Source: Snodgrassella alvi wkB2 (lineage in GTDB: Bacteria; Pseudomonadota; Gammaproteobacteria; Burkholderiales; Neisseriaceae). Taken from it: 64,000 nt of DNA. Numbering within the stretch: the first letter of the stretch is position 1; each line of letters opens with the position of its first letter. Below, piece after piece: positions 63,859-64,000 of the stretch. The stretch spans positions 62,001 through 126,000 of the forward strand of contig NZ_CP007446.1 in the NCBI RefSeq assembly GCF_000600005.1. The letters run 5' to 3'. The notes beneath the pieces were generated by a model. The model was not told the DNA's origin, made no database searches, and saw only the letters and a list, made by a program, of their open reading frames with translations. Position numbers and translations under genes: made by a program.

Positions 63859-63986
63859 CCTGTTGTATACCGGTATGCGCCTAATACACTCTCTTGGATT
63901 GCCCGTGGGGATTGAGCGTAGGTTGTAGCGCAGAACAATTAGCCAATAATAGGGCTAATGGGAAAAAGATGAAGCATAGGTTTTAG
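63859..63986 (+). pseudogene. rhs: Rhs core-junction fragment (displaced toxin module), one-base deletion
   Basis: The plus strand reads 'PVVYRYAPNTLSWI', then after restoring one base near 63,901 'DPWGLSVGCSAEQLANN' to a TAG at 63984. 'YRYAPNxLxWIDPxGL' is the hallmark where the conserved Rhs/YD-repeat shell ends and the variable toxin begins. Only about 15 core residues and 25 downstream residues are present. The shell gene itself is not in the window; such fragments occur as displaced 'orphan' toxin modules behind rhs genes. Confidence 0.7.
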
Positions 63987-64000
63987 ATAAACTAAGTAAA

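Larger units (their letters stand above)
52545..64000. mobile_element. Integrative and mobilizable element(s) at tRNA-Lys, extending past the window
   Basis: From tRNA-Lys onward the content changes: integrase, Xis-like gene, S24 peptidase remnant, direct repeats, RP4-type oriT candidate, toxin-antitoxin and IS remnants, a methylase module, and relaxase plus MobC on one strand. There are no mating-pair-formation genes, so it would need a helper conjugative system. Base composition is visibly more AT-rich than the core. Frameshifts in mobA, truncation of mobC and other lesions show decay. A second, degraded left end (62,893-63,412) indicates two related elements in tandem. The right boundary is not visible; the Rhs fragments at the far right may be outside the element. 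Confidence 0.8.

Overview
The window looks like a chromosomal segment of a betaproteobacterium of the family Neisseriaceae. The leucyl-tRNA synthetase, homoserine kinase, HPr and NADH dehydrogenase proteins all read like the Neisseria versions, but the DNA is more AT-rich than Neisseria and I see no recurrent DNA uptake sequence. My best guess is Snodgrassella (bee gut symbiont) or a close relative; this comes from recalled family resemblance, not a database search.

Bases 1 to about 52,500 are core chromosome: the 3' end of lpxA; a tonB-exbB-exbD operon behind a Fur-box-like site; a complete rRNA operon (16S, tRNA-Ile, tRNA-Ala, 23S, 5S) with a clear promoter, boxA sites, long processing stems and a terminator; a trmL remnant; a short PTS phosphorelay operon (EIIA, HPr, EI) with no sugar permease; leuS; a membrane PQQ glucose dehydrogenase; a classical autotransporter; an HxlR regulator divergent from a short-chain dehydrogenase; thrB; a cystine transporter; asd; murJ; a small PchB/chorismate-mutase-like gene; the full 14-gene nuoA-N operon for respiratory complex I, preceded by a perfect 15-bp Fur-like palindrome; proB; an unknown membrane protein; a second large autotransporter with an 11-copy 15-bp repeat in its linker; and phoB-phoR.

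At 52,545 a tRNA-Lys gene marks the start of accessory DNA that runs past the right edge. A tyrosine integrase reads into the tRNA, so that its last residues are encoded by the tRNA 3' half. Behind it lie a Xis-like gene, small frameshifted genes, a broken UmuD/LexA-like peptidase, 21-bp direct repeats, an RP4-type oriT candidate, a GNAT acetyltransferase behind a (TAACGC)9 repeat, hicA and hicB remnants pushed apart by an insertion, an IS3-family remnant, a two-gene ParB-like protein plus D12 adenine methylase module, and mobA (frameshifted) and mobC (5'-truncated). I read this as a decaying integrative and mobilizable element. From 62,893 a second, degraded copy of the element's left end appears, joined directly to the truncated mobC, so two related elements probably once lay in tandem.

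The last 600 bp look like part of a displaced Rhs toxin/immunity array: a toxin-tail-like fragment, an intact small acidic ORF that may be an orphan immunity protein, and an Rhs core-junction fragment with a one-base deletion. The most interesting leads are the ParB-like/adenine-methylase pair, the oriT plus relaxase of the element, the Rhs orphan array, and the Fur-like palindrome between nuo and the PchB-like gene.
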